Below are positions 4,831 through 6,733 of a stretch of DNA of 6,733 nt, one piece after another (positions within the stretch are counted from its first letter, which is position 1; each line of letters starts with the position of its first letter). The DNA comes from Candidatus Zixiibacteriota bacterium (GTDB taxonomy: Bacteria > Zixibacteria > MSB-5A5 > GN15 > JACZUZ01): contig JACZUZ010000111.1 in NCBI GenBank assembly GCA_022572905.1, positions 1 through 6,733 of the forward strand. The letters run 5' to 3'. Position numbers and translations under genes: made by a program. The notes below the pieces were generated by a model. It was not told the origin of the DNA, ran no database searches, and saw only the letters and a list, made by a program, of their open reading frames with translations.

Positions 4831-6733
4831 TTACATTATTAAAACCAGCTTGCCCATCTGAGTCTCTCCACTGGGTTCTTCTAGTATCCAATAATACAAT
4901 CCGGAAACGGCTGGTTGTGAGTTTCGGGTGAGTAGATCCCAAGAGGCGAGCATTGAGCGCGATCCACCATCCGGGCGATTGTGTTGTATTTCATTTACGA
5001 GGTCTCCGTCGAGGGAGTAGATTTTAATCGTACAAACGGGGGGTAGGTTTGTAAAATTCACTGCGCGCGTTCGCTCGATGGGCAAAGTCTCTTTACCACG
5101 CGCTTCGTAGCCATGTTCACGATAGTTGCCGTCATATCTGTAGGGGTTAGGGAATACGATTACACCTAATCCTTTGTCCTGGGCTTCCTCTGCGCTAATC
5201 AGCGGATATTCATAAACCATATCGAACAAGGGACTGGATTCAAGACTGCCGAGTTTTATGGCTGGAGCGCCATAGTCGAAGGCGGTTACCGATACATATT
5301 GCGCCACGGAAGGAACCAGATTGTCTATCGTTATCTGGTACTCAAAGAATTTTAGAAATCCTTCTTCGGTAAAATCATCCTCAATCCATGCGTCCGGATC
5401 ATCCGCCGGTCTAATGGCATCGGGGAATCTTTTTTGAATTCCGCGTGGATCATCCAGATCGCTTCTATTCCAATCCTGGGTTGTAAAGTAATAAAGGTCC
5501 TCCTGGCCGGTCACTCGATCAAAAAAGACAAGCGGATTATCTACGCCGAAATCCAGAGGGAAGAACAGGGGCCCGTAGATTTGTCTGAGACCTTCGAGGC
5601 TGAATGGTGGTTCGCGCAATTCGAATCTGTCTTTTAACTTATTATATTTGTAGCGGTTGTAATCCTCCAGATCGTATGATGCGAGAATCGTTAAATCGCT
5701 TCGATCCCTGTTCGAGGCTCCCATATAAACTCTGTATCCCTCAAAATCCAGCTTCTTGGTAAAGGGATCAGCTGTGGTTTCGGAAGCATATCCATTCCAG
5801 CGGATCTCGAGAGATCCGGCATTCGGCGTGACCCGTATTCTCGGCGCTGGCGGAGGAGACGCTCCCTTGAAATCCGGCACTCCGTCACCTCGTGAAAAGA
5901 AAGTTTCCACGACGGTAGGAACAACTGTCGTGTCAACTACGATTGTGGTTTCCGGTGGAGTGATTGAACTATCCACTATAAACGTCGTGTCATATACTGT
6001 GTGGCTTTCCAGAACGCACTTTCTTTCGACGCCGAAATCACCATCTCCGTCAGTGTCTATTCCGGGATTATCATAAACCCAGCCAGCCCACAACGCGTTT
6101 AGAGCAATGTCAGAGAAATCCAGAGTCCGTTCAAAGATTTCCGGCTGAAATGGTTCGAACAGTTCCTCAAAATCAGTTGGCATTGTGTGAACATCTTCCC
6201 CGGTGACAACAGCGTACGTAAATGAAACCGTCTGTCCGGGGAATAGCGAAAATGGTCCGAATGACTGGAGGAAGCGTACATTTCCACCTCGGGCGAAGAA
6301 ACTGGCGCCTGGGTGTGGTTTGAGCCAGCCCTCCGCTGATTTGTCTAGCGCCGAAGTTATTTGATTGTAATCAAATTCTGCGCTACTCATAACGAAGTAT
6401 TTATTTGCGTCTCCGTAAGGCGTTCCCAGATATCCGTTCATATTGCGAAATGGCTTTTCGTCTGTTGGCGCTTTTCTGGGTCCGAAATCCCACGGCGCCC
6501 AGTTCGGAAGCCACCAGTTGTATGCGTGGGGAAGGTTTGGATGGGGGGCTCGCAGGACCCTCACTCCGCCGGCGCCTCTGAGAGAATAAAGTGTGTTCCA
6601 CGAGGTCGGAGGGTTTGGGTCGCCGTCATCATCTATTATATAGGCAAGGTTTACTGTGTCCCGGAATCCGCATTGTCCGCCCACGTCGCGCAAGAATCCA
6701 CCAATATCATCATTACTTGAGCCAATAACGGGA
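4831..6733 (-). CDS. large secreted protein with FN3-like region and C-terminal sorting domain (5' end outside window)
   Basis: The frame stays open to the right edge with no stop, giving 633 visible residues. A TTG at 6691-6693 is an internal Leu rather than a supported start, so the N-terminus and any signal peptide are missing. The visible order is a beta-rich region with DDDGDPNPP and FPGQTVSFTYAVVTGED (about 1-215), a calcium-loop-like DTDGDGDFG (about 226-234), a Thr/Val-rich linker, GDGVPDFKG (about 282-290), and an FN3-like domain beginning PPAPRIRVTP. That domain appears to finish far downstream at YQITIDNLVPSVAQYVSVTA, implying an insertion of roughly 100 residues. The last 110 residues (VFPNPYR, then TIKIYSLDGDLV, SGLYYWILE, MGKLVLIM) form a FlgD-Ig-like/type IX-like C-terminal sorting domain. 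The protein is probably surface-attached or released; the specific function is unknown. No terminator was seen after its TAA. Confidence 0.92.
   Translation of the reverse strand, partial: PVIGSSNDDIGGFLRDVGGQCGFRDTVNLAYIIDDDGDPNPPTSWNTLYSLRGAGGVRVLRAPHPNLPHAYNWWLPNWAPWDFGPRKAPTDEKPFRNMNGYLGTPYGDANKYFVMSSAEFDYNQITSALDKSAEGWLKPHPGASFFARGGNVRFLQSFGPFSLFPGQTVSFTYAVVTGEDVHTMPTDFEELFEPFQPEIFERTLDFSDIALNALWAGWVYDNPGIDTDGDGDFGVERKCVLESHTVYDTTFIVDSSITPPETTIVVDTTVVPTVVETFFSRGDGVPDFKGASPPPAPRIRVTPNAGSLEIRWNGYASETTADPFTKKLDFEGYRVYMGASNRDRSDLTILASYDLEDYNRYKYNKLKDRFELREPPFSLEGLRQIYGPLFFPLDFGVDNPLVFFDRVTGQEDLYYFTTQDWNRSDLDDPRGIQKRFPDAIRPADDPDAWIEDDFTEEGFLKFFEYQITIDNLVPSVAQYVSVTAFDYGAPAIKLGSLESSPLFDMVYEYPLISAEEAQDKGLGVIVFPNPYRYDGNYREHGYEARGKETLPIERTRAVNFTNLPPVCTIKIYSLDGDLVNEIQHNRPDGGSRSMLASWDLLTRNSQPAVSGLYYWILEEPSGETQMGKLVLIM

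Noticed and set aside
4727..4942. 71-codon minus-strand open frame spanning the end of the secreted protein and the gap before M61
   Set aside because: Its first half is a frame-shifted shadow of the sorting domain and is out of frame with it. The tail (about 32 residues) looks mildly protein-like but has no start or ribosome-binding site of its own and no recognisable family.
5756..6076. 106-codon plus-strand open frame rich in Val, Ser and Thr
   Set aside because: It is the antisense shadow of the Thr/Val linker and FN3-like region. The low-complexity composition simply mirrors the repeated GTC/ACT codons of the real gene.
6691..6693. TTG codon as the start of the large secreted protein
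   Set aside because: The frame continues without a stop to the window edge (13 more codons), and the residues after the TTG are not a signal peptide, so the gene most likely begins outside the window.
6361..6720. 119-codon plus-strand open frame opposite the start of the secreted protein fragment
   Set aside because: It is antisense to a strongly coding frame, has no recognisable domain or ribosome-binding site, and its composition is that of a complementary-strand shadow.
1..6733. CRISPR array, tRNA/rRNA genes or insertion-sequence transposase
   Set aside because: No regularly spaced direct repeats, no tRNA-like arms and no transposase motifs were seen on either strand. Almost all sequence outside the gaps is accounted for by the minus-strand genes.

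Overview
All recognisable genes in this window lie on the minus strand and are read from high to low coordinates. In that order they are: a large secreted protein cut by the right edge, a signal-peptide-bearing M61 family metallopeptidase, a membrane-anchored LtaS/MdoB-type sulfatase-fold enzyme, and the start of a DUF5989 small membrane protein cut by the left edge. The last is only 36 codons inside the window.

The organism is probably a Gram-negative bacterium of the FCB group or a related candidate phylum (Zixibacteria/KSB1/Marinimicrobia-like). This is an inference from the C-terminal FlgD-like/type IX secretion-like sorting domain on the large protein, the DxDGDG and GDGVPDF-type linker, and the secreted M61 protease. 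Base composition is roughly balanced. Start signals are mixed: a GTG start with a weak GAGAG site (sulfatase), an ATG with no visible Shine-Dalgarno (M61), and tandem ATGs next to AGGTGA (DUF5989).

Layout. 6733-4831: secreted beta-rich protein with an interrupted FN3-like domain and a C-terminal sorting domain. 4830-4696: 135-nt gap with no convincing terminator or promoter. 4695-2773: M61 peptidase with PDZ domain. 2772-2246: 527-nt gap, the most unusual part of the window. It holds a roughly 131-nt inverted-repeat element that overlaps a protein-like but stop-interrupted reading frame, then an AT-rich stretch with several perfect palindromes, then a compound hairpin just upstream of the sulfatase start. 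2245-170: LtaS-like transferase/hydrolase. 169-109: 61-nt gap containing a near-consensus sigma70-type promoter whose -35 box overlaps the sulfatase stop codon. 108-1: DUF5989 protein.

The products all act at or beyond the inner membrane: a secreted structural or adhesive protein, a periplasmic or secreted protease, an envelope polymer- or lipid-modifying enzyme, and a small membrane protein. Nothing ties them into one pathway. The wide gap and separate start signals suggest at least two or three transcription units. No known defence, mobile or biosynthetic system is complete here. The best candidates for something undescribed are the inverted-repeat element and the upstream hairpin in the 2246-2772 gap.
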